64,000 nt of DNA from assembly GCF_008329715.1 (NCBI RefSeq), contig NZ_VTSR01000032.1, positions 930,001 to 994,000 on the forward strand, read 5' to 3'. Below the pieces are notes generated by a model. The model did not search any database and had not been told where the DNA came from. It saw only the letters and a list, made by a program, of their open reading frames with translations. Below are positions 12,233 through 22,723 of this stretch, piece by piece; position 1 is the stretch's first letter; every line of letters starts with the position of its first letter. Source of the stretch: Gimesia chilikensis (GTDB lineage: Bacteria > Planctomycetota > Planctomycetia > Planctomycetales > Planctomycetaceae). The position numbers and the translations under genes were made by a program.

Positions 12233-13087
12233 TCAGACGCAATAGTCAATCAGTCGTGCCAGTTCCGAGCGGAGTCGGGGACGGGGAATAATGCGATCGA
12301 CAAAGCCATGATCCAGAAGAAATTCACTGGTCTGGAAGCCTTCGGGCAGCGAACTTTTAATCGTGGCTTCCACTACCCGCGGTCCGGCGAAACCGACCAG
12401 GGCTTTGGGTTCCGCGACGACAATGTCACCCAGTGAGGCGAAACTGGCGGCGACTCCCCCCATGGTGGGGTTGGTCAGAACTGAAATGAACAGTCCTCCC
12501 TTTTCGTGGTAGCGTCCCAGGGCTGCTGAAACTTTTCCCATCTGCATCAGGGAGAAGATCCCTTCGTGCATGCGGGCTCCCCCGCCGGAGCCACTGATGA
12601 TGATCAGCGGGAGTTTGAGTTCCGTTGCCTGTTCGATGGCGCGGGTCAGTTTTTCGCCGACCACGGAACCCATGCTGCCCATGATGAAGGACGAGTCGGT
12701 AATGCCGATGACCAGCGGGCGACCACGCATGTAGCCTTTGCCGACGATACAGGCATCTTTGAGTCCGGTTTTTTTCTGCTCCGCGACCAGGCGTTCTTTG
12801 TAGGTTTTGCTTTTGTCAGCAAATTCGAGCGGATCGCCTGCGGTGAGGTCGGGATACCATTCTTCAAAGCTGTCCGGGTCGAGCAGCTGCTGGATCCGGG
12901 TGTGAGCCGAGATCGAAAAGTGGTGATCGCATTCCGGGCAGAGGCCGAGCCCCTGATCGACCTGTTTGCAGAACACGGTTGCGTTACAGGCAGGACAGCG
13001 TTGCCAGAGTCCTTCCGGCACCCCTCGCTTGGGGCGGGTGGTGTGGCTGAGCTTTGAATCGACGTTTGACTTGGGAGCAGAACTCAT
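12233..13087 (-). CDS. accD: Acetyl-CoA carboxylase carboxyltransferase subunit beta
   Basis: A 284-aa protein, the beta half of the carboxyltransferase that makes malonyl-CoA for fatty-acid synthesis. It has the N-terminal zinc ribbon (CPAC...CPEC) and the crotonase-like core with [11 protein letters not shown] and [13 protein letters not shown]. The frame stays open 28 codons further upstream, but I chose the ATG at 13087: a strong GAGGAGG sits 9 nt before it, and the MSSAPKSN start gives normal AccD length. That ribosome site lies inside the last codons of the preceding gene, whose stop is one nt away, so the two are translationally coupled. Third gene of the operon rpe - phosphatase-like - accD. 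Confidence 0.95.
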   Translation of the reverse strand: MSSAPKSNVDSKLSHTTRPKRGVPEGLWQRCPACNATVFCKQVDQGLGLCPECDHHFSISAHTRIQQLLDPDSFEEWYPDLTAGDPLEFADKSKTYKERLVAEQKKTGLKDACIVGKGYMRGRPLVIGITDSSFIMGSMGSVVGEKLTRAIEQATELKLPLIIISGSGGGARMHEGIFSLMQMGKVSAALGRYHEKGGLFISVLTNPTMGGVAASFASLGDIVVAEPKALVGFAGPRVVEATIKSSLPEGFQTSEFLLDHGFVDRIIPRPRLRSELARLIDYCV

Positions 13088-13088
13088 A

Positions 13089-13763
13089 TTACTTAGCCTC
13101 CTCGTAGCGCCATTTTTCTGTATGGCAGCTTTGACCCTGTTGGGAATCCCTCTTTTCTGATTGATCGTCAAAATTTACCTGTTTTGAATCACTTTTTTTA
13201 GGGGGTGACTCAAGAATTTCCAACATTTCATTGTGACAGAAGCGTCCGGCGTGCTCAAAACAAATTTTTTCTTTCTGTTCGTTCCGCAGGAGGCTGGAAA
13301 TGATCGTCGCCAGTGGTTCTGAAGCCACGATGGCGAAGTTCTGTTTCTTCTTCAGGTATTTCTGTAATGTTTTCTGGACCCGGTTGACCGCTTCCGAGGC
13401 GAGTTCCCCTTCGGGCGGGCAGACCGTTTCGGGAGATTCGGCCCATTGTTTGAGTAATTTGGGGTACTTCCGACGGACTTCTTCGTATTCCAGACCCTGC
13501 CAGAGCCCCTGGTTCAGGTTTTTCAGGCCTTCCTTTTCCTTGACCGGAACGCCCAGGTTTTCGCCCAGCTGTTCGGCTGTTGAGAGGGCGGGCTCTGATG
13601 AAGAGGTGATAATGGTTTCGATCCCCGCCTGTTCCAGCTGGGGAATCAGATTTCGAACCTGCTCTTCCCCTTTTGCGTTCAGCGGAAGATCCAGGGTACC
13701 TTGAATTCGCTCATCTTTATCAAAGTCAGTACAACCAGGACGTATGAGTACCACAGTTGGCAT
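13089..13763 (-). CDS. Degenerate histidine-phosphatase-fold protein
   Basis: A 224-aa protein with the sequence pattern of the phosphoglycerate mutase/histidine phosphatase superfamily but without its catalytic residues. The RHG-x-T motif reads [10 protein letters not shown] (catalytic His is Pro), the later arginine motif reads [12 protein letters not shown], and the second His (VVSHG in active members) is IVASEP. Structural landmarks such as [19 protein letters not shown] and PPEGE remain. I infer a pseudo-enzyme, possibly binding or regulating. The last about 45 residues are polar, Lys/Ser/Glu-rich. It starts 15 nt after rpe and is coupled to accD, so a link to carbon flow into lipids is conceivable but unproven. 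Confidence 0.78.
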   Translation of the reverse strand: MPTVVLIRPGCTDFDKDERIQGTLDLPLNAKGEEQVRNLIPQLEQAGIETIITSSSEPALSTAEQLGENLGVPVKEKEGLKNLNQGLWQGLEYEEVRRKYPKLLKQWAESPETVCPPEGELASEAVNRVQKTLQKYLKKKQNFAIVASEPLATIISSLLRNEQKEKICFEHAGRFCHNEMLEILESPPKKSDSKQVNFDDQSEKRDSQQGQSCHTEKWRYEEAK

Positions 13764-13778
13764 GTTTTTGAATCTCTT

Positions 13779-14483
13779 TTATGTTAAGGAAGCTGTCCGG
13801 CTTCTGGCTATCCGGGCCAGATCGCTGACAGCAGTTGCGTAATCGGGCTCATTAAAAATGGCGCTTCCGACTACAAAGTAATTGGCACCGGCCTGAGCTG
13901 CTGCGCCGATGGTATCTGGATCAATGCCTCCATCCACGGAGAGAATCGTTTCCGGAGAGATCATTGATTTCAATTGTCTGATTCGTTCGGGGCTGGTTTC
14001 GATGAAGGACTGCCCTCCAAAGCCAGGTTCCACGCTCATTACCAGCACCAGCCCGCAGGCATCCAGATACGGTTCGATCCGTGCCAGCGGTGTCTGGGGG
14101 CTGATCGCCAGACCGGGTAAGACCCCTGCCTCCTTGAGGCGATCCAGCAGACCCTGTGGTTCCGGCAGTGCTTCGATATGGACGGTAATCGAATCGCAGC
14201 CAGCCTTGATGTAGTCATCAACATACTTTTCGGGATTGCTGATCATCAGGTGGGCGTCGAAAAACGACTTGGTCAATGGTCTGACCCGCTCAATGAGCAT
14301 GGCTCCGTAGGAGAGGTTAGGGACAAAATGCCCATCCATGACATCCCAGTGGAGTACGGGCGCCTGAGCGGCATCCAGCAGCTCGACCTCACGGTGGAGG
14401 TTGCCGAAGTCACACTTCAGCATCGAGGGAGCAATTACCGGTGCATCTGATAACAATTTGTGTTTGGTATTCGAGTCAATCAT
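13779..14483 (-). CDS. rpe: Ribulose-phosphate 3-epimerase
   Basis: A 234-aa TIM-barrel enzyme interconverting ribulose-5-phosphate and xylulose-5-phosphate in the pentose phosphate pathway. Visible signatures: APSMLKCDFGNL, HWDVMDGHFVPNLSYG with a metal-binding His/Asp pair, DAHLMI, MSVEPGFGGQSFIE and the phosphate-binding SVDGGIDPDTI. The open frame reaches 14522, but the extra 13 residues are hydrophobic and absent from the family, so I prefer the ATG at 14483. First gene of the three-gene operon leading to accD. Confidence 0.95.
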   Translation of the reverse strand: MIDSNTKHKLLSDAPVIAPSMLKCDFGNLHREVELLDAAQAPVLHWDVMDGHFVPNLSYGAMLIERVRPLTKSFFDAHLMISNPEKYVDDYIKAGCDSITVHIEALPEPQGLLDRLKEAGVLPGLAISPQTPLARIEPYLDACGLVLVMSVEPGFGGQSFIETSPERIRQLKSMISPETILSVDGGIDPDTIGAAAQAGANYFVVGSAIFNEPDYATAVSDLARIARSRTASLT

Positions 14484-14680
14484 AGAATTCAGGAATAATA
14501 TACAACTCAAAGCCAAAAGCAAGAGCTCTGAATCGTTCTCATCAAGAGTTTGATTTCTTGCGAGTTTTATGAATGGAGTTACTGCTTTTATTATAAGCGG
14601 ACTATTTTGACGATCTCAGGGATCATAGTCTAGTGGAAAGTAGAAACACCTGTTCTTGCGTGTAGGTGAGTCACTCTGGA

Positions 14681-14716
14681 AAAACAGCCGAGATGAAAAC
14701 CATCTCGGCTGTTTTC
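14681..14716 (-). terminator. Rho-independent terminator of gapA
   Basis: Perfect 15-bp inverted repeat (aaaacagccgagatg with its complement) and a 5-nt loop, followed on the minus strand by T residues. It lies 44 nt beyond the gapA stop codon. Confidence 0.9.
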
Positions 14717-14759
14717 GTAGTTCCGTCTCTAAATCATATTCTATAAGATTAGATGGTGA

Positions 14760-15782
14760 TTAGAGTTGCGCCAGACGAGCGATCATGTCGGCCGTCCGGT
14801 TTGAGTAACCGTATTCGTTGTCGTACCAGCTCAGAACTTTGATCATGTTGCCGCCGATCTGGGTGGTCCAGCTGGCGTCAAAGATGGAGCTGTGAGTGTT
14901 GCCGATGATGTCACTGGAGACGATCGGATCGGTGTTGTACTCCAGAATGCCCTTCAGAGGACCTTCAGCGGCTGCTTTCATGGCAGCGTTGACATCGTCA
15001 GCAGAGACGTCTTTGCTGAGGGTTACGACCAGGTCGGTAATTGAACCAGCGGGAACGGGAACACGCAGACTGAGACCAGTCAGTTTGCCGTTCAGGTCGG
15101 GCAGAACCAGACCGACGGCTTTGGCAGCACCGGTGGTGGTTGGAATGATGTTAACAGCGGCAGCACGGGCCCGCAGCGGGTCGGAGTGCAGCTGGTCAGA
15201 AACACGCTGGTCGTTGGTGTAAGCGTGCACTGTGGTCATCAGACCGTGCTCAATCCCGAAGTTTTCGTGAATGACTTTGGCCATGGGAGCCAGGCAGTTG
15301 GTGGTACAGCTGGCGTTGGAAACACAGTTGTGCTCTGAAGTCAGCTGATCATCGTTAACGCCGAAGACAACGGTCATGTCCGGAGTGTCTTTCGCAGGAG
15401 CGGAAATCACTACTTTACGAGCACCCGCGGTAATGTGGCTGTCGTAACCGGGGTTGCCGTCTGCTTCACGTTTGGTGAAGAAACCGGTGGATTCCAGAGC
15501 CACTTCGACTCCGAGTTCTTTCCAAGGCAGATTGCGAGGATCGCGTTCTGCACAGACCCGTACGGTTTTACCGTTGACGATCAGGTTGCTACCTTCTGCT
15601 TCAACAGTTCCGGGGAAACGACCCTGAACACTGTCGTACTTCAACAGCCATGCCAGTTTCTGAGGATCACCCAGGTCGTTGATGGCAACCACTTCGAATT
15701 CGTCGGGACGGGCAGCCAGTGCTCTGAATGTGATACGACCAATGCGTCCAAAACCGTTAATACCTACCTTTACAGCAGCCAC
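14760..15782 (-). CDS. gapA: Glyceraldehyde-3-phosphate dehydrogenase, type I
   Basis: A 340-aa glycolytic enzyme oxidising glyceraldehyde-3-phosphate to 1,3-bisphosphoglycerate with NAD(P). It has the Rossmann opening [11 protein letters not shown], the catalytic-cysteine motif [19 protein letters not shown], and the C-terminal [12 protein letters not shown]. The acidic residue after the second beta strand (AINDLGD) suggests NAD preference. Two GTG starts are possible. I chose the GTG at 15782 because AAGGAG sits 8 nt before it, while the upstream GTG at 15791 directly abuts that ribosome site. Single-gene unit with its own terminator. Confidence 0.96.
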   Translation of the reverse strand: MAAVKVGINGFGRIGRITFRALAARPDEFEVVAINDLGDPQKLAWLLKYDSVQGRFPGTVEAEGSNLIVNGKTVRVCAERDPRNLPWKELGVEVALESTGFFTKREADGNPGYDSHITAGARKVVISAPAKDTPDMTVVFGVNDDQLTSEHNCVSNASCTTNCLAPMAKVIHENFGIEHGLMTTVHAYTNDQRVSDQLHSDPLRARAAAVNIIPTTTGAAKAVGLVLPDLNGKLTGLSLRVPVPAGSITDLVVTLSKDVSADDVNAAMKAAAEGPLKGILEYNTDPIVSSDIIGNTHSSIFDASWTTQIGGNMIKVLSWYDNEYGYSNRTADMIARLAQL

Positions 15783-16302
15783 AGGACTCACTCCTTACAT
15801 CTGAATGAAATTTATATCTATCTGTTGACGGCAGATCCGCTGGAAGACAATTCCTCGGGGATCTCGATGCGCGTACTTTGTAACTCGTTTTCGGGGCTGA
15901 TTGTAATAGTCTATGCACGGCCACACAACCGAACGCAGCAACTCGTTTGAGTTCTTAATAATTCAACAATGTTAAGTATTTGTGCGCGTGCCGGGTGACT
16001 GGCGAATGTCCCGGGAGATTGTGTGCGAATTTACTGGACAGATACTGTTCGCAGTCGCTGGCATGTGACAAATTTCGACAAGTATTCCCCTCCCTGCGCG
16101 TAGTCTGGATCACACGACCTCAAGGGGCTCCAGCAAAAATGACGATAGTGCTTGAGAGGAGAATACTTACATCTAGAGGGAATATATCGACAGATCATGC
16201 ATCGGGGAACGTTGATAAGACCCTGTCTGTAAGTAACTTAGCTCCTCCCGCCAGGTTTCAAAATTACTATATAATACGTTCCCTAATCACCAGGACGGGC
16301 TG
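15783..16302. other. Intergenic region upstream of gapA and the che operon
   Basis: About 520 nt between divergent gapA and cheA. A TATAAT at 16270-16275 lies 27 nt before the cheA ATG and is a plausible -10 element, but no good -35 is visible at the usual spacing. A 107-codon frame ending at 16303 has no recognisable features and is probably spurious. I see nothing else. Confidence 0.45.
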
Positions 16303-18981
16303 ATGGACGATATTCTGCAGGAGTTTTTGGCAGAAAGCTGGGAAAACTTAGGTCAACTTGACTCTGAAATTGTTGAGTTGGAAAAGGATCCTCAGAATGC
16401 TGAGCTGATCGCCAGCATCTTTCGGACGATTCATACGATTAAGGGAACCTGTGGTTTTCTGGGACTGACGAATCTGGGAGCGGTCGCGCATTCAGCTGAA
16501 AATGTGCTGGGTAAGATGCGCGAGCGGATGATGGAAGTTTCTCCCGGAGCGATTTCTCTGGTACTGGAAGCTGTCGACAGTATTAAAGAACTGTTGCAGG
16601 GGCTGGAAGCAACCGGAGAAGAGCCCAAGACCGATCATTCAACTCTGACCGGCATGCTGGATGACCTGGCAAATCTGGCGACGGCACCCGTGGCAGATAC
16701 AACTGCTGCCCCGGAAACGGTAGCACCAACGGAGCCGGCAGAGATCAGTGCTCCTGCAGTTGCGGCAACATCCCCTGCTGAATCAGCACCCGTCGAATCT
16801 GAACCGGTTGCTCAACCAGTGGCTGAAGCTCCCGCGCAAGAGGTTAGAGCACCAGAGCCGGCACCAGCTACTACCGAAGTCGTAGCGGATGCTGCCGATG
16901 ATGGGGCTAAATCATCCAAGGTCAGCGTCGCTGATCTTTCGATTCGTGTAAATGTGAACGTTGTCGACAGCCTGATGAACCTGGTCGGGGAACTGGTGCT
17001 GACACGAAATCAGCTGCTGCAGCTGGCACGGGGAGATGAGGAATCAAAGTACGCAGCGCCGATCACCCATTTGAACCGGGTGACAACCGATTTGCAGGAA
17101 GGGGTGATGAAGACCCGTATGCAGCCCATCGGAAATGCCTGGAATAAGCTGCCCCGCCTGGTGCGTGACCTGTCTCAGGTGACACATAAACATATCGAAC
17201 TGGTAATGACCGGTGCGGAAACCGAACTCGACCGTACGGTGCTGGATGCCATCAAAGACCCATTGACGCATATGGTCCGCAACTCGGCCGACCATGGTAT
17301 TGAAGCGTCCGAAATCCGTAAGGCCAACGGAAAGCCGGAATCGGGGACCATTCATCTGAATGCCTATCACGAAGGCGGTCATGTGATTATTGAGATTCAG
17401 GACGACGGAGCCGGCATCAGCCGTGAACGGGTTCTGAAAAAGGCAATTTCACAGGGGCTGATCAACGAAGCCGACGCCGACACAATGACGGACAGCCACG
17501 TCTTTTCCATGATTTTCCAGCCTGGTTTTTCGACAGCAGAACAGGTCAGTTCCATTTCCGGTCGTGGCGTGGGAATGGACGTCGTACGGACCCAGATTGA
17601 AAAAATCGGCGGGACCGTCGATCTGAATTCGAAGATGGGCAAAGGAACAACTGTCCGGATCAAGATTCCGTTGACGCTCGCGATTGTCTCGGCCCTGGTA
17701 CTCGAAAGTGGCGGTCAGCCATTCGCGATTCCCCAGTTGGGTGTTGTCGAACTGGTACGTCTCTCCGCTGAAGACCGTACAAAAATTGAAACAATTCATG
17801 ACAAGAAAGTCTTCCGTCTGCGGGATCGCCTGCTGCCTCTGGTCCATCTGAATGAAGTCCTGCAACTGGAAGAAGAGTCACTTGAAGATGATGACGATCT
17901 GCACGATACAAACATCGTGGTTGTCCAGGTTGGCGAAGACCAGTTCGGGCTGATTGTTTCGCGGATCTTCGACACGGAAGAGATCGTGGTCAAACCCGTG
18001 GGACGACTGCTGAAAAACATTGGCCTGTATCAGGGGACAACAATTCTCGGTGACGGGCGGGTTGTGATGATCCTCGATGTCGGGGGTATCTTCAACCAGT
18101 GTGGGGGTAGTTCCTCGCACTCCCAGGCAGTGGCAGAAGATAATAACTCTGGAACTGGACGGGAAACGATCAGCATGCTGCTGTTCGGTGTCGGCGACAA
18201 TGAGACCATGGCCGTTCCGCTTTCACTGGTGGCCCGACTGGAAGAGTTCCCGCTGGAGAGCATTGAACTGAATGGCGGACGGAAAGTCGTGCAATATCGA
18301 GATAACCTGCTGCCGTTACTTTCAGTGGAAGGTGCCGGGTATGGCGGGGGAGAAACAATTGATCCGCAGCCTGTGGTCGTGTTCTCGGAGAACAGCCGAT
18401 CGATGGGCCTGATGGTTAACGAGATAAAAGACATCATCGACGAGCAGCTGGTGATCCGCATGCAGTCCGATCGACCGGGCATACTGGGGACGGCAATCAT
18501 CGGTAAGAATGCCATCGATGTGATTGATACTCAATATTACGTGATGCGTTCCACCCCCAACTGGTTTGCCAAGGTCGAAGATAAGAAATCATTCCGGGTG
18601 CTGGTGGTTGATGATTCAATGTTCTTCCGTCAGCTGGTCGCGACTGCTTTGGAGACCGCAGGTTACTCTGTCGCAACCTGTGACAGCTGCGTGGCAGCGG
18701 TAGAGATTCTGGAACGCAATGCGAATTTCCAGGCGATTGTTACCGATCTCGACCTGCCGATGATGGATGGCTTCGAATTCTGTGAATGGGTGAAAGAACA
18801 GTCGAACATGCAGGAGACCTGCGTGCTGGCGATGACCTCTTCCAACAGCAGTGCAGATCAGACGCGGGCCACCGAGGCCGGCTTTGATCAGTTCCTGGTC
18901 AAATTCAATTCTCACGAACTCATTTCCTGTCTGGATGAGCATTTTGCCCGGACGAAACATAGTGCAGGAGTCAATGCATGA
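16303..18981 (+). CDS. cheA: Hybrid chemotaxis histidine kinase CheA-REC
   Basis: An 892-aa kinase. Domains in order: HPt (1-105) with phospho-accepting His44 in TIHTIKGT; an Ala/Pro/Glu linker (about 125-205) in place of the P2 domain; dimerisation helices (about 210-270, [17 protein letters not shown]); HATPase with [19 protein letters not shown] and [10 protein letters not shown]; a first CheW-like domain (about 460-595); a second CheW-like domain (about 620-745); and a C-terminal receiver (about 765-885) with VVDDS and [10 protein letters not shown]. CheA phosphorylates CheY and CheB in response to receptors. The fused receiver could act as phosphate sink or adaptation element. Overlaps cheW by 4 nt. 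Confidence 0.94.
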   Translation: MDDILQEFLAESWENLGQLDSEIVELEKDPQNAELIASIFRTIHTIKGTCGFLGLTNLGAVAHSAENVLGKMRERMMEVSPGAISLVLEAVDSIKELLQGLEATGEEPKTDHSTLTGMLDDLANLATAPVADTTAAPETVAPTEPAEISAPAVAATSPAESAPVESEPVAQPVAEAPAQEVRAPEPAPATTEVVADAADDGAKSSKVSVADLSIRVNVNVVDSLMNLVGELVLTRNQLLQLARGDEESKYAAPITHLNRVTTDLQEGVMKTRMQPIGNAWNKLPRLVRDLSQVTHKHIELVMTGAETELDRTVLDAIKDPLTHMVRNSADHGIEASEIRKANGKPESGTIHLNAYHEGGHVIIEIQDDGAGISRERVLKKAISQGLINEADADTMTDSHVFSMIFQPGFSTAEQVSSISGRGVGMDVVRTQIEKIGGTVDLNSKMGKGTTVRIKIPLTLAIVSALVLESGGQPFAIPQLGVVELVRLSAEDRTKIETIHDKKVFRLRDRLLPLVHLNEVLQLEEESLEDDDDLHDTNIVVVQVGEDQFGLIVSRIFDTEEIVVKPVGRLLKNIGLYQGTTILGDGRVVMILDVGGIFNQCGGSSSHSQAVAEDNNSGTGRETISMLLFGVGDNETMAVPLSLVARLEEFPLESIELNGGRKVVQYRDNLLPLLSVEGAGYGGGETIDPQPVVVFSENSRSMGLMVNEIKDIIDEQLVIRMQSDRPGILGTAIIGKNAIDVIDTQYYVMRSTPNWFAKVEDKKSFRVLVVDDSMFFRQLVATALETAGYSVATCDSCVAAVEILERNANFQAIVTDLDLPMMDGFEFCEWVKEQSNMQETCVLAMTSSNSSADQTRATEAGFDQFLVKFNSHELISCLDEHFARTKHSAGVNA

Positions 18982-19448
18982 GCCTTACAGCGACTGATTC
19001 AACCAGCGGCATGGAGTCGCAGTTAGATTATTCGAGTCAGTATGTCTCGTTCCGCGTGGATGGTCAGCTGCTGGGAATTCCTGTGAATATGGTGCAGGAA
19101 GTCCTGACTGAGCAGGTGATTTCGCCGACTCCCCTGGCCCGCCCTGAAATTAAAGGGTTGCTCAACCTCCGGGGACAGATTGTGACGGCGGTCAGCCTGC
19201 GGAAGCGTCTGGGACTGCCTGACCTGGACAACGAAGAATCAATGAATGTCGTGACGCGGCTGGGAGGCGAGTCTTTCAGTCTGCTGGTCGACGAAGTGGG
19301 AGACGTGATCAACGTTTCCGGACGTTCGATGGAACCGGTACCCCGGACTTTGGATCCACACTGGCGTTCGGTCACGATTGGTGTGTTTCAGCTGGACGAG
19401 GGACTGTTTGTCATCCTGGATGTCGAAACGATTTTGAATTTTGACTGA
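18978..19448 (+). CDS. cheW: Chemotaxis coupling protein CheW
   Basis: A 156-aa adaptor linking receptor tips to CheA. The core has [48 protein letters not shown] split over two strands, and the VDEVGDVI strand. The N-terminal about 15 residues are a polar extension. The start overlaps the cheA stop as ATGA, indicating translational coupling. It is followed after 40 nt by the receptor gene. The CheA here already carries two CheW-like modules, so this free CheW probably builds the receptor-kinase array. Confidence 0.95.
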   Translation: MSLTATDSTSGMESQLDYSSQYVSFRVDGQLLGIPVNMVQEVLTEQVISPTPLARPEIKGLLNLRGQIVTAVSLRKRLGLPDLDNEESMNVVTRLGGESFSLLVDEVGDVINVSGRSMEPVPRTLDPHWRSVTIGVFQLDEGLFVILDVETILNFD

Positions 19449-19488
19449 CTTTCGTTCTCTTTCCGGCGCATTTTAAAAGGGCCAAATC

Positions 19489-22038
19489 GTGGATTTAAAT
19501 GTGACTGCACTTCGAGAATCGTTCGAGCTGGTGGCGCCCCGGGCCGACCAGCTGGCAGAACGGTTCTATGAGAAGTTATTCGAAGATTATCCCGATCTTC
19601 TGCGCTATTTTACGCATACCGACTTTTCCGAGCAGCGGGGCAAACTGATTCAGGCACTGGTGCTGGTGATGAAGTCACTGGAAAATCCCACAGCCCTGAC
19701 CCGGGTTCTGCATCAACTGGGAAAAGAACATGACGAAATGGGTGTCCAGGAAGACGATTACCCACCCGTCACACAAACGCTGTTGAGTGTGCTGGCTGAG
19801 TTTGCCGGCGAACACTGGAGTGATGAACTGGAAGACGCCTGGGATCAGGCACTGACAGCGGTAGCAAACCTGATGATTGAAGGAGCCAAAGACTCAAGTC
19901 GCGCAAAGCAACTTCAATCAGCGGCTGCCGGGGGCTCAACGGGAGCCGACTTTGAAGCAGAAGCGTCTGACGTGGACCCTGACCTGACTTCAGAGACGTT
20001 AAACGAAACACAAACCGAACAGTCTATTCGATCTGAAGAGCAGATCAACCATCCTAAGGAGAAGAGTGAAATGTCGATTGATTCAGTACAGAATACGGGA
20101 CAGAGCGCGGCTACTGAACGGTCGCAGAATCTTGATCAGTTTTACGGCATTGTGGAATTCAGTCCACAGGCCACCTTGTTTGTCAGTGCTCAAGGCGAGT
20201 TGACCTACATCAACCGCAAGGGACAGGAACTGCTGAATCAACTCAGCGGCGAACTGGGACTGACACCACAACAGGTTGTCGGTGGCAGCATCAATCAGCT
20301 GGCTGCCCGCATTCCTGAACTGCAGACCGCGATTACCGGTCTGGTGGGAGAGAAAACGATCACCGCTCCTGTGGGACAACGTTACCTGGAAATCAGTCTG
20401 TCTGCTGCCAGCGGTGAGTCTGGTGCGGGTGTCGGAACTGTCATGACTTGGAAAGACGTCACCGGGACTGTCCAGCAGGAAGAAGAGAACTGCGATCTGT
20501 CCGGTCAGCTGGGCGCAATCAGCGATGCCCAGGCTGTGATTGAATTCAAGATGGATGGCACGATCATCAAGGCCAACGACAATTTCTGTAAAACTGTCGG
20601 TTACTCCCTCGAAGAAATTCAGGGCAAACACCACCGGATGTTCGTAGACAGCGAGTATCAGAACAGTGCCGAATATCAGGAATTCTGGGAAAAACTGAAT
20701 GCAGGGATTAACCAGGTTGCTGAGTACAAGCGCATCGCCAAAGGTGGAAAAGAGATCTGGATTTCTGCTTCTTATAATCCCATCAAGAACAAGAGTGGAA
20801 AACTGGTGAAGGTCGTCAAATATGCGACAGACATCACCGAGAAGAAGCTGGCTGAAGCCGAGATGGTGCGTGTGCAGAACATGATGGACAACATTCCCAT
20901 TAATGTGCTGCTGGCCAACCGCGATTTCGAAATGGTCTACATGAACCCTGCTTCCTACAAGCAGCTGAAAGCCATTGAGCATCTGCTACCCAAGCCCGTT
21001 GATCAGCTGATTGGTCAGAGCATCGACATTTTCCATAAGAATCCCGAGATGCAGCGGCGGATGCTGGCTGATCCGTCCAACATGCCTCACCGGGCCAAAA
21101 TCAAGGTGGGCGACGAAACTCTGGACCTGCTGGCAACAGCGATCACCGACAAGGAAGGCAATTACATCGGCCCGATGGTCAGCTGGTCTCTGATTACCGA
21201 TCAGGTCAAGCTGGCTGATGATTTCGAAAGTGAAATACAGGGCATCGTAAGTGTTGTTACCTCATCTGCCACAGAAATGCAGGCCAGCTCGAAGAGCCTG
21301 TCTGACATGGCTGATGAAACGGCTCGCCAGTCTCAGGTTGTGGCTGCGGCCAGTGAAGAGGCAACCCGCAACGTGGAGACCGTCTCTTCAGCTGCGGAAG
21401 AGTTGAGTGCTTCGATCAGCGAGATTGCCCGTCATGTACAGGAACAGTCGCACATGACCTCACAGGCTGTGGGTGAAGCAGATCGTACGAATGAGACCAT
21501 CAAAGAACTGGGTGATGCCAGCAGTGAAATTGGTCAGGTTGTGAAAGTGATTACTTCGATTGCTCAGCAGACTAACCTGCTGGCTCTGAACGCGACCATT
21601 GAAGCAGCCCGGGCCGGTGAAGCTGGTAAAGGGTTTGCTGTGGTGGCAAACGAAGTGAAAGAACTGGCTCGCCAGACTGCACGTGCTACAGAAGAAATCA
21701 GCGAGAAGATCTCTGCAATCCAGGGATCGACGAACATCGCGGTTTCAGCCATCGGTTCGATTGGGGAAAGCATTCGTAAGATCAACGAAATTTCCACAAC
21801 AATCGCGAGTGCGGTTGAGGAACAGACCGCGGCTACGAACGAGATTTCCCGTAACGTCGCTGAAGCGGCTCGCGGAACTGCCGAAGTGACCAATAACATT
21901 TCGGGTGTTTCCCAGGCAGCCAGCGAGAGTGGTACGGCAGCAAACGACATGCTGGCCGCTGCTCAGGGGCTGACTCAGGAATCAGTCAAGCTAGACGAAG
22001 CTGCTGCCAACTTCCTGAAGCGGATGCGTTCCATCTAA
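19489..22038 (+). CDS. Soluble globin-PAS methyl-accepting chemotaxis protein
   Basis: An 849-aa receptor with no membrane segment. Residues 1-130 are a haem globin of the flavohaemoglobin/single-domain type: Tyr27 (B10) in FYEKLF, Phe41 (CD1), and proximal His81 in [10 protein letters not shown] before DDYPPV. A Ser/Glu-rich linker follows. Then come PAS-like segments: about 215-330; 340-455 with [15 protein letters not shown] and [11 protein letters not shown]; and 455-570. Residues about 590-849 are the MCP signalling hairpin with [22 protein letters not shown] infer an oxygen, NO or redox sensor. Starts at GTG 19489 with an upstream AAAGGG. It sits between cheW and cheY. Confidence 0.9.
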   Translation: MDLNVTALRESFELVAPRADQLAERFYEKLFEDYPDLLRYFTHTDFSEQRGKLIQALVLVMKSLENPTALTRVLHQLGKEHDEMGVQEDDYPPVTQTLLSVLAEFAGEHWSDELEDAWDQALTAVANLMIEGAKDSSRAKQLQSAAAGGSTGADFEAEASDVDPDLTSETLNETQTEQSIRSEEQINHPKEKSEMSIDSVQNTGQSAATERSQNLDQFYGIVEFSPQATLFVSAQGELTYINRKGQELLNQLSGELGLTPQQVVGGSINQLAARIPELQTAITGLVGEKTITAPVGQRYLEISLSAASGESGAGVGTVMTWKDVTGTVQQEEENCDLSGQLGAISDAQAVIEFKMDGTIIKANDNFCKTVGYSLEEIQGKHHRMFVDSEYQNSAEYQEFWEKLNAGINQVAEYKRIAKGGKEIWISASYNPIKNKSGKLVKVVKYATDITEKKLAEAEMVRVQNMMDNIPINVLLANRDFEMVYMNPASYKQLKAIEHLLPKPVDQLIGQSIDIFHKNPEMQRRMLADPSNMPHRAKIKVGDETLDLLATAITDKEGNYIGPMVSWSLITDQVKLADDFESEIQGIVSVVTSSATEMQASSKSLSDMADETARQSQVVAAASEEATRNVETVSSAAEELSASISEIARHVQEQSHMTSQAVGEADRTNETIKELGDASSEIGQVVKVITSIAQQTNLLALNATIEAARAGEAGKGFAVVANEVKELARQTARATEEISEKISAIQGSTNIAVSAIGSIGESIRKINEISTTIASAVEEQTAATNEISRNVAEAARGTAEVTNNISGVSQAASESGTAANDMLAAAQGLTQESVKLDEAAANFLKRMRSI

Positions 22039-22354
22039 GCAGGTTAGCCCTGACGGGGCAGACACTGCAGGTCAATCAAATCAACCGTCAGTCTGAGCTC
22101 ATGTATATTTACAAATGCCAGGTCTGACGGTTTTTTTGTTTTAACAACGAGACTGAGGTTCAGGCAAAACACTCAAACCTGCTGAAATTTAAGGATTTTG
22201 GACTTTGCCGGACTCCGGCACAAAATCGTGTCCTAGACTTCGAATGAGAAAAGAAACGACCGCCTGTCCGCGGGGTGCGATTGTAAGAGATTCACCAGTT
22301 CTGCGGGTCGGCATTTGATTAAACGATAACTTACATACTGGGAGACCGGTGATA
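22039..22354. other. Intergenic region before cheY
   Basis: A 316-nt gap holding the preceding terminator and, beyond it, presumably the promoter of the cheY-cheB-cheR unit. No clear -35/-10 pair and no small gene is visible. Confidence 0.4.
22083..22138 (+). terminator. Terminator after the globin-MCP gene
   Basis: Nine-bp inverted repeat aaccgtcag/ctgacggtt with a 32-nt loop, running into a T run. It separates the cheA-cheW-mcp unit from cheY-cheB-cheR. The long loop makes it weaker than the other terminators here. Confidence 0.6.
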
Positions 22355-22723
22355 ATGAAAACGGTATTACTTGTAGACGATTCCCGTGCAGTGCGACTGG
22401 TTGGTCGCCGCATGATGGGGGCGTTTGGCCTGGAAGTTCTGGAAGCGGAAGATGGTAAACAGGCTCTGGAAGTCGTGCGTGCGAATCCGGAGCTGGATGC
22501 AATTTTACTGGACTGGAACATGCCGATCATGGATGGGATGGAGTTTCTGACCGCACTGCGTGCAGAAGATCGTCAGAAGCAGCCCATCGTGGTGATGTGC
22601 ACTACGGAAAATGATATGCCCCGTATCGTACAGGCCATGCAGGCTGGTGCCAACGAGTACATCATGAAGCCGTTCACTGAAGACATTGTCCGCGACAAGC
22701 TTGAAGAGACAGGTGTTTTGTGA
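22355..22723 (+). CDS. cheY: CheY-like response regulator
   Basis: A 122-aa single receiver domain. The acidic pair is Asp8/Asp9 (LLVDDSRAV), the phospho-acceptor Asp53 lies in LLDWNMPIMDG, the Thr is in MCTTEND and the conserved Lys in EYIMKPFTED. It should carry the signal from CheA to a motor or output. The frame opens at a GTG (22349), but the ATG at 22355 is 9 nt from GGGAGA and gives the standard MKTVLLVDD start. The stop overlaps cheB as GTGA. Confidence 0.93.
   Translation: MKTVLLVDDSRAVRLVGRRMMGAFGLEVLEAEDGKQALEVVRANPELDAILLDWNMPIMDGMEFLTALRAEDRQKQPIVVMCTTENDMPRIVQAMQAGANEYIMKPFTEDIVRDKLEETGVL

Noticed and set aside
15980-16303. 107-codon plus-strand frame before cheA
   Set aside because: No ribosome site, no family features, Cys/Arg-rich composition unlike the neighbours, and it ends on the cheA start; treated as non-coding.
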